NCBI GenBank assembly: GCA_965213765.1
Contig: OZ243926.1
Location: forward strand, 1,240,001 to 1,304,000
Length of the DNA stretch: 64,000 nucleotides
Direction: 5' to 3'
DNA from: JAJDXO01 sp965213765
Lineage (GTDB): Bacteria > Pseudomonadota > Alphaproteobacteria > Rhodospirillales > UBA2165
The notes under the pieces were generated by a model. The model did no database searches. It saw only the letters and a list, made by a program, of their open reading frames with translations, and was not told the DNA's origin. Of the stretch, positions 50,909-58,102 are shown piece after piece (position 1 is the first letter of the stretch; each line of letters begins with the position of its first letter). A program made the position numbers and the translations under genes.

Positions 50909-51371
50909 CGACGGCGATTTGGGGAAGGAGACGCGGCCCGCGCAGGCGCCCGCGGCGATAGGCCAGGACGGCCTAACGGGTTGCTACGATTGAGGAAATC
51001 GCCCGCTGCACCCTGCCGGGGAGGTCTCGCTCGGGGCACCCAGGGTGCGTTAGGTGTGACGAAACGCCGCTCCGCGGTCCAGAAGGCTAAAATCATGCAG
51101 CGATGTTCATGGGGGCATCGACGCCGTCGAAGACGGCGGAGGGGAGCCGCCACGGCGATTGAGTGGCGGCTGGTGCGGAGCGCACTGCGCGAGGCGGTGC
51201 CGAACGAAGAGCAGGCGGGCTCCGCAGGAGCGCCTGCACGAGTGCCGCAAGCGGTGCGCCGGGGTCGGCGAACAACCGCGATCGGCGAGCGACAGCGAGC
51301 CGGAGCACGAGCGCGGCGCGAAGCGCGCGCGAGGACGGCGACGCCGCGGCCACCGATGTGCGAACGAAGAA
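50909..51371. other. Gene-free stretch with oriT-like site (copy 2)
   Basis: GGTGCGTTAGGTGTGACGA lies at 51044-51062, matching the site at 32440-32458 except at one base. It is preceded by the hairpin GCACCC-A-GGGTGC and a wider repeat GCACCCTG/CAGGGTGC (51008-51015, 51041-51048). From 51063 to 51371 I see no supported gene. As in the first module, the site sits in the gap beyond the DUF2493 gene. Confidence 0.5.
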
Positions 51372-51409
51372 ACGGGCCGCGCCGCCACCGAAGCGACGAC
51401 GCGGCCCGT
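51372..51409 (-). terminator. Hairpin after the DUF2493 gene (copy 2)
   Basis: Arms ACGGGCCGCG (51372-51381) and CGCGGCCCGT (51400-51409) lie 13 bases after the stop of the minus-strand gene. They match the placement in the first module but lack a T-run. Confidence 0.5.
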
Positions 51410-51422
51410 CGAGGCGCTGCGG

Positions 51423-52367
51423 TCAGGCCGCGATGCGCTGAACCGGGATGCCGAGGGTGCGCGCTTTGTCGACGAGGTTCTCGGTGATGCCGGAGCCGGG
51501 AAACGCGATCACGCCCTTCGGCAGGAGGTTGAGGAGCTCGTCGTTGCGCCTGAACGGGGCGGCACGGCCGTGGCGGTCCCAGTCGGGCTTGCAGACAACC
51601 TGGTGGACGCCGTTGCGCTCCGCCCAGCTTGCCGCGATCTTCTCGACGCCGGGACCGCCGCCGTGCACCAGCACCATGTCTGCATATTTGGTACGGGCCT
51701 TGTCGAGCCGCTCGATGACGGCTGCCGGGTTGGCGATGTCCTTGCCGCCGGCGATGGCGACCAGGGTGCCCTCGGGCAGGTGCGCTTGGGTCTTGCGGTC
51801 CTTGCGGGCGCGCTGGTAGTCGCGGGCGTCGATGGCGGCCGAGGTCAGCGTGCCGGTCTGGCTGCTGTGCGATCCGCGCCGGGGCCTCCACATGCCGCCG
51901 GTCTTTACCAGGTAGCTCTCGGCGGCGGCGTCGCGCATGGTCTCGAAGGCGTCGCGGCGGTCGCCGAGGTTCCGCGCGCGGTCGGTGACCAGTTCCAGTT
52001 CGCGGGACTTGATCTCGGAGCCGTCCTGGGCGCGCTGGAGGTCGCGCAGCTCCGGGCTGAGCCGGTCGGCGGAGCGGTCGAGGCGGCGGACCTGGGCGTC
52101 GAGGCAGTTGACGAAGCCCCAGAGCAGGCTCTCGCGCTCGTCGGCCAACTGGAACCCGTCCGGGCAGGCGCCCTCGGCGATGATGCGGAAGGCTTCGATG
52201 ACGGCGTCGGTGGCGCTGTCGGGGTCCCACACCTCGCGGCTGTCGAACTCGTCCCGCTCGGGGGTTGCGCCGTAAAGCGCGGCGTTCTCGCAGACTGTCG
52301 CGGTGACGGACTGTCCAGCGGTTTCAGTGGCGGTCTCGATGGTGTCGATGTTCTCGATGGTGGTCAT
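51423..52367 (-). CDS. SLOG-family DUF2493 (YspA-like) protein, copy 2
   Basis: A 314-residue paralogue of the protein at 33005, conserved along its length. The shared N-terminal domain runs from QSVTATVCENAALYGATPER to RNLGDRRDAFETMRDAAAES. The C-terminal SLOG domain contains LVAIAGGKDIAN, MVLVHGGGPGVEKIAASWAE and VIAFPGSGITENLVDKARTL. One glycine of the GGG motif is serine here (PGSG). ATG 52367 follows AAGGAGA. Same operon order as copy 1, with an added DUF4326 gene upstream. Function unknown; ligand binding expected from the fold. Confidence 0.72.
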   Translation of the reverse strand: MTTIENIDTIETATETAGQSVTATVCENAALYGATPERDEFDSREVWDPDSATDAVIEAFRIIAEGACPDGFQLADERESLLWGFVNCLDAQVRRLDRSADRLSPELRDLQRAQDGSEIKSRELELVTDRARNLGDRRDAFETMRDAAAESYLVKTGGMWRPRRGSHSSQTGTLTSAAIDARDYQRARKDRKTQAHLPEGTLVAIAGGKDIANPAAVIERLDKARTKYADMVLVHGGGPGVEKIAASWAERNGVHQVVCKPDWDRHGRAAPFRRNDELLNLLPKGVIAFPGSGITENLVDKARTLGIPVQRIAA

Positions 52368-52739
52368 GACGATCTCCTTGACGATCGGGTTGAAGCGATC
52401 GGAGCGGTGCGCCCCGAAGTGATGTCCTGTTGGGAACCGCGCGCGCAGCGGAAGCACCTGGCCCTGGAAGCTCTTGGGGCGGAGTGGTGCGGAAAGCCGC
52501 CGAGTGGTGCGGAAGATCGCCCTGCGATCTTCACGGTCGGCGGCTTTCACGGTCCGCCCCTAGAGCTTCTTCGGCCAGGCCGGAGGGAGCCCGGCGACCG
52601 GAGGACCCCGGAGGGGTTGCTGTAGCGAGCACGTGGATCACAATGGGACAGCACGTAGGTTGGCCAATTCTTTCCACCCGTACCGGCCCCATCGGCGGTT
52701 CAGCCTGGCACATCGTTGAATGGGAGGTACGGCGGCGCG
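52368..52739. other. Non-coding spacer upstream of DUF2493 copy 2
   Basis: No convincing gene in 372 bases. Bases ~52626-52695 (GAGCACGTG..CACAATG..CTTTCCACCC) correspond to ~34196-34270 in the first module, so this is probably conserved control DNA. Confidence 0.45.
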
Positions 52740-53075
52740 TCACGCATCGGACCGCTCCGCCATAACCCCGGACGCCCATTCCGCCGCGCGGGCCAGCACA
52801 TCGCCGTGACAGGGCAGCGGCTCGCACCAGCAGGCCAGCCAGCAGCCGTCGAGTTCGGCGAGCTCTTCCAGCGGGACCTCACCCGCCCGGATGCGGCGCC
52901 AGAGATCGGCGCGGTAGCGCGCGATCACCTGCTCGCGGTCGCCGTCGACTCCCAGTTTGTATGGGTTCCCCCACTTGGTGCGGCGGTCGATCAGCACGGT
53001 GTTGTCGACGACGTGCGCATATTCGAACGCCTCGCGCAGCCTGGGCTCGTGCTTCAGGTTTACGATTGCCCTCAT
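52740..53075 (-). CDS. DUF4326 domain protein
   Basis: A 111-residue protein with the DUF4326 pattern: VVDNTVLIDRRTKWGNPYKL near the middle and GCWLACWCEPLPCHGDVLAR near the C-terminus, including conserved Cys and His. ATG 53075 follows GAGGAGCG. DUF4326 proteins are frequent on phages and plasmids and of unknown biochemical role. It sits between ssb copy 2 and DUF2493 copy 2; the first module has no counterpart. Confidence 0.72.
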   Translation of the reverse strand: MRAIVNLKHEPRLREAFEYAHVVDNTVLIDRRTKWGNPYKLGVDGDREQVIARYRADLWRRIRAGEVPLEELAELDGCWLACWCEPLPCHGDVLARAAEWASGVMAERSDA

Positions 53076-53243
53076 CTACTCGCTCCTCTCCTTGTGTCGG
53101 CTCGCCCGGTCCCCCGCTCCCCTCTTCCTCCAGTTGGCGGGCGCGATGACCATGGCGGCGACGGCCGCTCGCGCCCGCCGCGGCCCGCGCGAAGCGCGGG
53201 CGCGGGGCCCGGATGGTCCGCCTCCGGGCTGGCAGCAAAAAAA

Positions 53244-53265
53244 GGCCGGCGCGCGAGGCGCCGGC
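53244..53265 (-). terminator. Rho-independent terminator after ssb copy 2
   Basis: On the minus strand a 9-bp stem (GGCCGGCGC with GCGCCGGCC) is followed by seven T. It lies 33 bases after the ssb stop, as in the first module. Confidence 0.8.
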
Positions 53266-53297
53266 CCAGTTGGGGAGGGACAGGAAGCGGTGGTCTG

Positions 53298-53735
53298 TTA
53301 GAACGGAATATCGCTGTCATCCGCCGTCGCGGCGGTTTCGCCGGAGGGCGTAGTCTCGCCGTTCGCCGCCGGCGCGCCGTTGCCGTTCGGCTTGTCCAGG
53401 AATTGCACCCTGCCGCCGGGAACCAGCAGGATCTCGGTCGAGAACCGGTCCGAGTCCTCGCCGTCCTTGCGCCACTTGCGGGTCTGCAGCTTGCCAGAGA
53501 CGTAGACCAGACGGCCCTTCCTGGCGTGCTTCTCCATCATCTCCACCAGGCCGTCCTGGAAGGTGACGACCCGGTGCCACTCGGTGCGATCCACTTTGTC
53601 GCCCGAATTTTTGTCCAGATAGCTTTCGTCGGTCGCGATCGAAACGTTGGCCACGCGGCCGCCGTTGGTGAGATGGCTGATGGTGGCGTCGGCGCCGAGG
53701 CGTCCGATCAACTGTGCGTTATTCAGTCCGAACAT
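53298..53735 (-). CDS. ssb: Single-stranded DNA-binding protein, copy 2
   Basis: A 145-residue SSB of the same length as copy 1. The OB fold reads NNAQLIGRLGADATISHLTN, DRTEWHRVVTFQDGLVEMME and YVSGKLQTRKW; the acidic tail ends DDSDIPF, the protein-interaction tip. ATG 53735 has an AGGAGA ribosome-binding site; a TTG two codons earlier is possible. Probably protects single strands during conjugation or replication of the element. Confidence 0.9.
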   Translation of the reverse strand: MFGLNNAQLIGRLGADATISHLTNGGRVANVSIATDESYLDKNSGDKVDRTEWHRVVTFQDGLVEMMEKHARKGRLVYVSGKLQTRKWRKDGEDSDRFSTEILLVPGGRVQFLDKPNGNGAPAANGETTPSGETAATADDSDIPF

Positions 53736-53843
53736 GATCAATCTCCTGTGATCCGGGTTATGACATCTGGTTGGTGAACGGGGTCAGGCCTCTCCCGGCC
53801 CTTCCCCCTTCATCCTTCTCTAAGCTCCTCTTTCCCTCTCAGT

Positions 53844-54014
53844 TCAGCCGTCCGCGTCGGCATATGCCTGGGAGCCGAGAACCTCGCGGATCGCATGGGC
53901 CGGCAATCCGGCAGCGGCCAGCAGCGCGCCGGCGTCGGGATCGGCATCGCCTGTGACGCCGGCATCGAAAAGGGTGTCGTTGGACTCGGTCGGGTTATAA
54001 ATGGGATCGAACAT
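53844..54014 (-). CDS. Small conserved module protein, copy 2
   Basis: A 56-residue protein starting MFDPIYNPTESNDTLFDAGV (ATG 54014, AGGAGA ribosome-binding site) and ending GLPAHAIREVLGSQAYADADG. It occupies the same place upstream of ssb as the 53-residue protein at 34935. Similarity is limited to the start and general character. Function unknown. Confidence 0.5.
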   Translation of the reverse strand: MFDPIYNPTESNDTLFDAGVTGDADPDAGALLAAAGLPAHAIREVLGSQAYADADG

Positions 54015-54741
54015 CGGGCATCTCCTGTTGATGGAGTCGGGACGCCACCGGAGGGAACTCTCTTTATCCCTTGGGCGCGTCGCCCTTCTCTTCGCCTTCC
54101 CCGAACTCTCCCGCACGCCGGTCGAGGCAAGCTGGAGAGTTGGCGGCATGGCATGTCCGGGGGCATCGCAGGGCGGCAGCCATTGGCGGACCGGATGTCC
54201 GATCGTGCCCGGCAAGCGCCGCGCGGGTTGTCAGCGCGTCGCGTCGTCGGCGTCCATGATGGCGATGACAGCGTCGTCGAGGCCGCCCCTGGCGCTCATC
54301 AATATGTTCTCAAGATGGAGAAGCCGGTGGCGGAGACCGGCGCGGCCGTCGCGGGACGCGCCGCGATAGCATCCGGCGCGGATCAGTGCAGGGTGCTGCC
54401 GGTCGGGCCGCCGGGGCGCGAGCAGCGCGCGGCGAGCGCGGTCCAGGCGGCGCGGTCGAGGCCGAGCGCCGTGAAGCTGAAAACCATGCTTCCCGGATCG
54501 ATCCCGGTGATGCTATCCTGATCCGTGGACGCCTTCTCCTTCTGTTGGTATTGATGACCCCACCAACATGGCACATATTGGGATGCCGTCTGGAGGAGGC
54601 GTCCACCACATCGGATCTGCGGCAGTTCGTCCTCGTCGGCGTGCGGATAGAGGCAATAAGCCGGGTCGTCGGGCAGGGTGCTGCCGGTCGGACCGGCCGC
54701 GCGGCAGGGCGCCCCCCGCGGAGGGCTGCGAGGGAATGCGG
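54015..54741 (-). mobile_element. Gene-poor stretch with IS110-family N-terminal scrap
   Basis: Around 54530-54440 on the minus strand the two frames read QDSITGIDPG and then KHGFQLHGARP, a frameshifted match to the start of IS110 transposases (GIDLAKNSFQLHGA). No other part of an IS110 is recognisable and I see no gene in the rest of this 727-base gap. Confidence 0.35.
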
Positions 54742-55080
54742 TCAGTCGGTCTCGGACACGGCGACGCGCAGCCGGCCGCCGGTGGGAGAGCGCGGCTGGC
54801 GGATAACGATGTCGATATCACGGTTGAGACCAATCAGGAGCTCAAGCAACCGCTCCAGCGAATACTCCCGGATATCTCCCCGGAGCAGACGGGAGAGGTC
54901 GGGCTGGGAGAGGCCGAGCAGCCGTCCCGCTTCGGCCTGGGTGAGGTCGCGCTGCTGGATGATATCGTCGATGCGGGCGACCAGCTCGGCTTTCACGATG
55001 TGCGCGTCGGCGTCCGGGAGGTCGGGATCGGCAGAAGTGTTGCCGCCGCCGGGTTCGATGGGCGTGTCGGATACGGTCAT
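54742..55080 (-). CDS. XRE-family helix-turn-helix regulator (HigA-like)
   Basis: A 112-residue protein with a helix-turn-helix (IDDIIQQRDLTQAEAGRLLG, LSQPDLSRLLRGDIREYSLE) followed by LLELLIGLNRDIDIVI, the arrangement of HigA-type antitoxins. It begins at ATG 55080 with an acidic N-terminal extension. No HigB-like toxin is recognisable in the ~90 bases upstream, so it is either an orphan antitoxin or the regulator of the second module. Confidence 0.72.
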   Translation of the reverse strand: MTVSDTPIEPGGGNTSADPDLPDADAHIVKAELVARIDDIIQQRDLTQAEAGRLLGLSQPDLSRLLRGDIREYSLERLLELLIGLNRDIDIVIRQPRSPTGGRLRVAVSETD

Positions 55081-55171
55081 CACCGAACATATAGGGGTTC
55101 CAGCATGAAGGCGCAAATTCCCGGAAGTGCGCGCAGAGGGCGGCACCGAGCTTTCGGACGCCCACGCCGGC

Positions 55172-56221
55172 TCACCACCAACTGGGCGCGGTCATCGTCG
55201 CCATTTGACTGACGTCGGAGATCACCTCGACCTCCTCGCGCGAGAGCTTCTCGAGGGCGAGACAAAGCGCGATTTCGGCCTCGCTGTCATAGGTGCCGAG
55301 ATCCCGGCCCGTGGCGATCTCGATCACCGTCCAGGTGGGATCCCAGACCGGGATGCCCCGGAATGCGCCCGAGCTCTCCCGGTGCCTGCGCGAACAGGGC
55401 TCGCAGCGCGCGACCCCCGGCGAGGGCGCATTGCACTCGACACACCTGCCCCTGGCCCGCCGATCGGCATAGCGGGCGCGCTTGGCGGCGTATTCCGCCT
55501 CGCGGTCACGGCGTTCCTCCTTGGCCACGGCGCAAGGGCCGCAGTAGGTGGCGCCGCCATAGGTGGGGGTTTGGCACTTGACACAGACCCCGGCGGCCCG
55601 TCGGGCGTCGTAGCGGGCGCGGGCGGCCTCGCGGCAGGCCCGGCACTCGGCCGCCCCGTGGGCCGGCTTGCCGCATGATGTACAATCGCCCCGGGCGCGC
55701 CGCTCGGAATATCTGCGGCGGTCGGCGTCCCGCTTCGCCTTGAGGTTCCGCCGCCTGGAGCGGGTCTTGGCGCAGGGATCGCAATAGGCCTTGCCGCCGG
55801 GCGCGGGGGTCGCGCACTGGACACAAAGGCGCTTCGCCCGGCGTTCGGCATGGAGTGCCCGTTTTCCGGCCCGGCGGTCCTCGCGGCAGGGCTCGCACAT
55901 GGCCCGGCCTTCCTCGGGCGGGAGGTGGCCGCAGCGGACGCATAACCCGGCGGCCCTGCGGGCCTCGGCCCGCCGGCGGCTTCGCTTCCGGCCGGCCAGG
56001 CGCCGGGCTTCCGGGTCCCGTCCGCCATATGGGATCCCCTCGGCCTTGGCCCTGGCGTGACGGGCGCGGTCCCCGGCCCGGTGCTTCTCGGCGCAGGGCT
56101 CGCAGGTCGTGTGCCCGGGGCGTGCGGGAGCTTTGCACTTTGTGCAGATGCCGGCGGCCTTGCGCCGGGCGACGCGCTCGCGGTCGCCCTGACGGCGAAC
56201 CACCGGATCGGCATAGGCCAT
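55172..56221 (-). CDS. Multi-zinc-knuckle protein, copy 2 (six units)
   Basis: A 349-residue paralogue of the protein at 35217. It has six double-CxxC units: ICTKCK..TCEPC, LCVRCG..MCEPC, LCVQCA..YCDPC, DCTSCG..ECRAC, VCVKCQ..YCGPC and RCVECN..RCEPC, one more than copy 1. They are joined by basic helical linkers. The C-terminal domain is conserved (ESSGAFRGIPVWDPTWTVIE ... LEKLSREEVEVISDV). The change in unit number shows that knuckles are gained or lost as modules. ATG 56221 gives MAYADPVVRRQGDRER. Nucleic-acid binding is inferred from the knuckles and charge; no named family recognised. Confidence 0.68.
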   Translation of the reverse strand: MAYADPVVRRQGDRERVARRKAAGICTKCKAPARPGHTTCEPCAEKHRAGDRARHARAKAEGIPYGGRDPEARRLAGRKRSRRRAEARRAAGLCVRCGHLPPEEGRAMCEPCREDRRAGKRALHAERRAKRLCVQCATPAPGGKAYCDPCAKTRSRRRNLKAKRDADRRRYSERRARGDCTSCGKPAHGAAECRACREAARARYDARRAAGVCVKCQTPTYGGATYCGPCAVAKEERRDREAEYAAKRARYADRRARGRCVECNAPSPGVARCEPCSRRHRESSGAFRGIPVWDPTWTVIEIATGRDLGTYDSEAEIALCLALEKLSREEVEVISDVSQMATMTAPSWW

Positions 56222-56331
56222 GCTGTCCTCCATTCGTGGCGGGAAAGAAAAAAGCGGACGTCCCGGCTTGGCGGCCGGGACAGACTCACCACATGCCGGG
56301 GCGACGGCAGGACGTCCAGGAAAGGGGCCGG

Positions 56332-56658
56332 TCAGCCCTTCTGCCTGCGGTCGCAGAATAGGCCCAGGGCCACGGAACCCCACGCTTGTCGGCCGCCTCG
56401 GGTGCTGAGCCCAGTGCAGATGATGATCTCCGTGCGGCCGGGGCGCATCGCCTCGGCCTGCTTGCGCGAGACGACCATGTTCTTCGCCTTGCCACGGCCC
56501 TTCGCTTTGGGGGCCTCGGCGGGGGCGGGAACGATGTCGCCGTCCGCAAGCGCCCGGTACCGTTCGACCACGTATCGGTCGTCGGCCAGGCCGGTGCCGA
56601 AGAAATGAACCAGGAAGGTTTCCGCCGTGTTGCCGGGTATCGCCAGTGCTGCGCTCAT
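56332..56658 (-). CDS. Conserved 108-residue module protein, copy 2
   Basis: Exactly the length of the copy at 36345 and strongly similar: MSAALAIPGNTAETFLVHFF, DDRYVVERYRALADGDI, then PGRTEIIICTGLSTRGGRQA and CDRRQKG. Its first position in the module is also conserved. A hairpin (GTCCCGGC/GCCGGGAC, ~56266-56284) lies between it and the knuckle protein. No functional motif recognised. Confidence 0.62.
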   Translation of the reverse strand: MSAALAIPGNTAETFLVHFFGTGLADDRYVVERYRALADGDIVPAPAEAPKAKGRGKAKNMVVSRKQAEAMRPGRTEIIICTGLSTRGGRQAWGSVALGLFCDRRQKG

Positions 56659-56841
56659 GATTTGGTCTCCATGGTGCCGATGAGGGAAATCGACGGCGGG
56701 ACGCCCTCCCCCGGACATCCAACCGCCGCCCCGCTCACGGCCAAGGCTCTCCTCTCGGCGGCGATGGGCGCGGCGGTGGGGCCCGGGCGGCGGACCGGCA
56801 GCGTGGCAGGTACCAGCCCACCAGGGAATGGCGTATGCCCT

Positions 56842-56934
56842 GGTCGGCGTCCACATGGCGGCTCCAGATCGGTCTCAACAACCTTCCTGGAATCACATCA
56901 ATACCGGACACTCAACCACTTTCGAAACGGCCTC
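56842..56934. mobile_element. IS5-family right-end fragment
   Basis: 93 bases nearly identical to the right end of the element at 18183-18426, finishing with the inverted repeat CTTTCGAAACGGCCTC. The rest of the element is gone. Confidence 0.75.
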
Positions 56935-56982
56935 TTATAAATGTGGCTTGACGCGCGGACCGAATCCCCCGAGGCAGGGGGA

Positions 56983-57441
56983 ATGGGTACGCGATCAACC
57001 ATCGCCACGATTTGCACCATGCTTGCAACGGGTCTCGGGCTTTTGTTCGATGCCTTCGGGTCAAAGACAATAATGGCGACCGCCGTTCCGCTTCTTACAG
57101 CCCTTTTGCCGTTCGTCGGGATATTCCTAATCACCTTTGCTTTGGCGTGGGTGTTTGTCGCGTGTCGCTCCTGGGCGCAGCAAAAGGCCGATACGCTTAT
57201 TAGGGAATTGTCAGAGTTTAGCAGAAGTGCCGACCGGCTTATGTCGCAGGTGCCGTCGCGCGAAGAACAGGCGCAGTTCGCTTATTATGTTGAGAAATTT
57301 GGCCGTTGGTTCCCAGTAGGAATGAAGATGGACACTTACGCACAGCGGGCGGCGTGGTTTTCCGAAGCGTTTCGGATACATGGTTATTGGAAAGGGCTAA
57401 AGATAGTTCGCAAAAGCGTGAAGGAGTGGCCCACAAAATGA
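56983..57441 (+). CDS. Hypothetical membrane protein
   Basis: 152 residues from ATG 56983 (GAGG ribosome-binding site; an upstream ATG at 56941 adds 14 residues). Two hydrophobic stretches near the N-terminus (IATICTMLATGLGLLF and TAVPLLTALLPFVGIFLITFALAWVFVA) are followed by a soluble ~95-residue tail with YVEKFGRWFPVGMKMDTYAQ. It is less GC-rich than its neighbours. The stop overlaps the ATG of the broken methyltransferase gene, so they formed an operon. No family recognised. Confidence 0.6.
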   Translation: MGTRSTIATICTMLATGLGLLFDAFGSKTIMATAVPLLTALLPFVGIFLITFALAWVFVACRSWAQQKADTLIRELSEFSRSADRLMSQVPSREEQAQFAYYVEKFGRWFPVGMKMDTYAQRAAWFSEAFRIHGYWKGLKIVRKSVKEWPTK

Positions 57442-57570
57442 CGGCCAATTTCGCCAGCGGCATGGTTTGGACGGGCACAATCTCCCCGTCATGCGCCGCA
57501 TGAATGACGCCTGCATTGATCTGATCTATCTGGACCCGCCGTTCAACAGCAACCGCCACTACGAGGCGCC
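57438..57570 (+). pseudogene. DNA adenine methyltransferase, N-terminal remnant
   Basis: It starts MTANFASGMVWTG and, after a frameshift near 57470, continues NLPVMRRMNDACIDLIYLDP, then PFNSNRHYEAP, with the DPPF catalytic motif of N6-adenine methyltransferases. An IS66 end interrupts it at ~57574. The rest of the gene is absent. Confidence 0.72.
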
Positions 57571-57573
57571 CAG

Positions 57574-57666
57574 CCGATGGTGGACACCATCAAGCTCCGG
57601 TCCACACCATCGAAAACTACCGCTTCGCTCTGACCCGCCACAAGGACAGGCACGCCGGACACTTAC
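57574..57666 (-). mobile_element. IS66 end fragment
   Basis: The reverse complement of these bases matches the left end of the IS66 element at 18639 (GTAAG.GTCCGGCGTG, then GGTGTCCACCATCGGCT). The element terminus is at 57666. Only about 93 bases remain. Confidence 0.75.
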
Positions 57667-57799
57667 ATCACATCGAAAAAAAATCGTCGTGATGGATCCG
57701 GGTTATTGGGAGTACGTGCGCAGGGCTGCGCACGACTTGGAAACAAAACGGTGCCTATGTGGTACCTGGACAAAACAGGGTGCTGTGCTACAAAAGAAA

Positions 57800-57835
57800 A
57801 TCCCCGCTATCCTATTGGAATAACGGGGATTTTTT
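57800..57835. terminator. Bidirectional terminator beside the right att
   Basis: ATCCCCG (57800-57806) pairs with CGGGGAT (57824-57830), with five T on the plus side and an A-rich flank on the other. On the minus strand it directly follows the encoded CCA of the tRNA remnant, as a native tRNA terminator would. Confidence 0.75.
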
Positions 57836-57879
57836 GGTTGCGGGGGTTGGATTTGAACCAACGACCTTCAGGTTATGAG
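57835..57879 (-). other. Attachment-site core, right copy (tRNA-Met 3' end)
   Basis: Exact 45-base repeat of 1196-1240. Upstream sequence on the minus strand does not supply a D arm or a 5' acceptor strand of the right length, so it is not a full tRNA. The adjoining terminator suggests this copy keeps the original chromosomal flank on its left side. An integrase gene begins 224 bases to the right. Confidence 0.88.
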
Positions 57880-57925
57880 CCGGAGAGATGCTTTCCGGTC
57901 CGGAAACCGCCTCTGCTGCGCAGGG

Positions 57926-58027
57926 ATGCGCTCACATGCGCTAGGGTATGATAAACTCCCGTTTCTTGGCGATATCTAAATCCAGCATCACACTTGAGTC
58001 ACCGCCAGAGATGCGCTCTAATGCGCA
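57926..58027 (+). repeat. Candidate integrase arm-type sites
   Basis: Two paired sites: ATGCGCT-cac-ATGCGCT (57926-57942) and ATGCGCT-cta-ATGCGCA (58011-58027). Heptamer and spacing match the site at 1265-1281 beside the left att. They lie between att and the integrase gene. Confidence 0.5.
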
Positions 58028-58102
58028 GCGGTTTACCTTGACTCGCTTGCGGTATGCTTACGGTAATGCGATATAGGGTTCTTGTCAAACAGTGTGAGAA
58101 AC

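Noticed and set aside
51093..51353. Small minus-strand frame between the integrase pair and DUF2493 copy 2
   Set aside because: Arg/Ala/Pro-rich composition, no ribosome-binding site and no similarity to the corresponding gap of the first module.
55080..55171. A HigB-like toxin partner for the HigA-like regulator
   Set aside because: The short upstream space has no open frame resembling a RelE/HigB toxin; only the regulator is supported.
57835..57940. A functional tRNA-Met gene on the minus strand
   Set aside because: Only the 3' half matches. The D-arm region is too long, the anticodon stem has a mismatch, and the 5' acceptor strand does not pair properly, so it is an att remnant.
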